Assembly (NCBI RefSeq): GCF_000799715.1
Contig: NZ_JUHG01000011.1
Coordinates: 1,054,001-1,118,000, forward strand
Source: Martinezella rhizogenes
GTDB taxonomy: Bacteria > Pseudomonadota > Alphaproteobacteria > Rhizobiales > Rhizobiaceae
DNA length: 64,000 nt
Direction of reading: 5' to 3'
The position numbers and the translations under genes are program-made. Below, in pieces: positions 63,748 to 64,000 of the stretch (positions within the stretch are counted from its first letter, which is position 1; each line of letters opens with the position of its first letter). Under the pieces are notes generated by a model, which was not told where the DNA came from, searched no databases, and saw only the letters and a list, made by a program, of their open reading frames with translations.

Positions 63748-64000
63748 CTACGCAGTGAACGCAAAGTCCAGAACCTGCCGCACCAGCTCGGTCGCATAGC
63801 CTTTGCCCCAGCTATCTGGATGTAGATGATAGGAGAGGTTGAGACCCTCAAACTCCCTCGACACGGTGACCCCGCCGAACCCGATTAGCTCGCCATCCGC
63901 TTCGACGGCCCAGCGGCCAAATCCATGGCTGCGCCAATGATCCATATCGCGCGCAAGGCGTCGGCCACTCTCCTCCCGCGTATCTGGCGTCGGGTCTGGC
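63748..64000 (-). CDS. GNAT family N-acetyltransferase, partial
   Basis: The C-terminal part of an acetyltransferase, cut by the window edge; the reading frame stays open to 64000. Visible segments are REESGRRLARDMDHWRSHGFGRWAVE, ADGELIGFGGVTVSREFEGLNLSYHLHPDSWGKGYATELV (acetyl-CoA loop) and QVLDFAF. This matches the Acetyltransf_3 (RimJ/RimL-like) pattern. Its stop lies 14 bases after the convergent ampR gene. Confidence 0.78.
   Translation of the reverse strand, partial: PDPTPDTREESGRRLARDMDHWRSHGFGRWAVEADGELIGFGGVTVSREFEGLNLSYHLHPDSWGKGYATELVRQVLDFAFTA

Overview
The window looks like chromosomal DNA of a Rhizobiaceae alphaproteobacterium (Rhizobium/Agrobacterium group). It is GC-rich, with large spurious antisense frames opposite real genes. 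It carries the chvE-gguA-gguB-gguC sugar-uptake set with a gbpR-type LysR gene, the xdhABC/puuD/uraH/uraD/puuE urate route, and intergenic palindromic repeats of the rhizobial mosaic type. No phage, insertion sequence, plasmid-replication or CRISPR structure was seen.

Layout. 0-7.6 kb holds housekeeping and stress genes: a type I methionine aminopeptidase, a luciferase-like flavin enzyme, a GNAT enzyme, an ECF42-like sigma factor with its DGPF/YciI partner and an SRPBCC-DoxX unit, an S66 LD-carboxypeptidase, an OsmC protein and an unclassified glycosyltransferase-like protein. 7.7-10.3 kb holds divergent glpK and a 3-hydroxybutyrate dehydrogenase gene. 10.3-25.1 kb is a purine-catabolic block: xdhA-xdhB-(repeat)-xdhC, a LysR gene with a DUF1127-like neighbour, puuD-guaD, an FMN 2-hydroxyacid oxidase gene, and a tight minus-strand operon puuE-uraD-HepT-like-allA-uraH-metallophosphoesterase, preceded by a DUF1045 gene. 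Together these convert guanine, xanthine and urate to allantoate and ureidoglycolate to glyoxylate. The allantoate-to-ureidoglycolate enzyme is not in the window. 25.2-34.6 kb holds a split MnmC pair, a large soluble hybrid histidine kinase, an MttB-family methyltransferase, a small exported protein and a DEAD-box RNA helicase. 34.8-42.3 kb holds two convergent EamA transporters, the conserved ATP-grasp/alpha-E/transglutaminase trio and an ABC exporter.

42.3-59 kb is sugar metabolism. A minus-strand series chvE-gguA-gguB-gguC-aldehyde dehydrogenase-arabinonate dehydratase links pentose uptake to 2-oxoglutarate, with divergent gbpR. A second block has iolG, a divergent ROK repressor and xylF-xylH-xylG. 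A tRNA-Arg(CCG) gene at 59.16 kb marks the start of a looser, visibly more AT-rich stretch with small orphan genes and a PhyH-like dioxygenase. The window ends with a divergent class C beta-lactamase/AmpR pair and a GNAT gene cut by the window edge.

The strongest regulatory observation is a pair of identical TGTCGG-N17-CGTC elements, one before the sigma-factor operon and one before the neighbouring SRPBCC-DoxX unit. They suggest an autoregulated local ECF42 circuit. Other notable points are a catalytically degenerate HepT-like gene inside the urate operon, an inverted pair of structured repeats with compensatory stem changes between xdhB and xdhC, a perfect ROK operator on the xylF promoter, and GC hairpins after both sugar-binding-protein genes.
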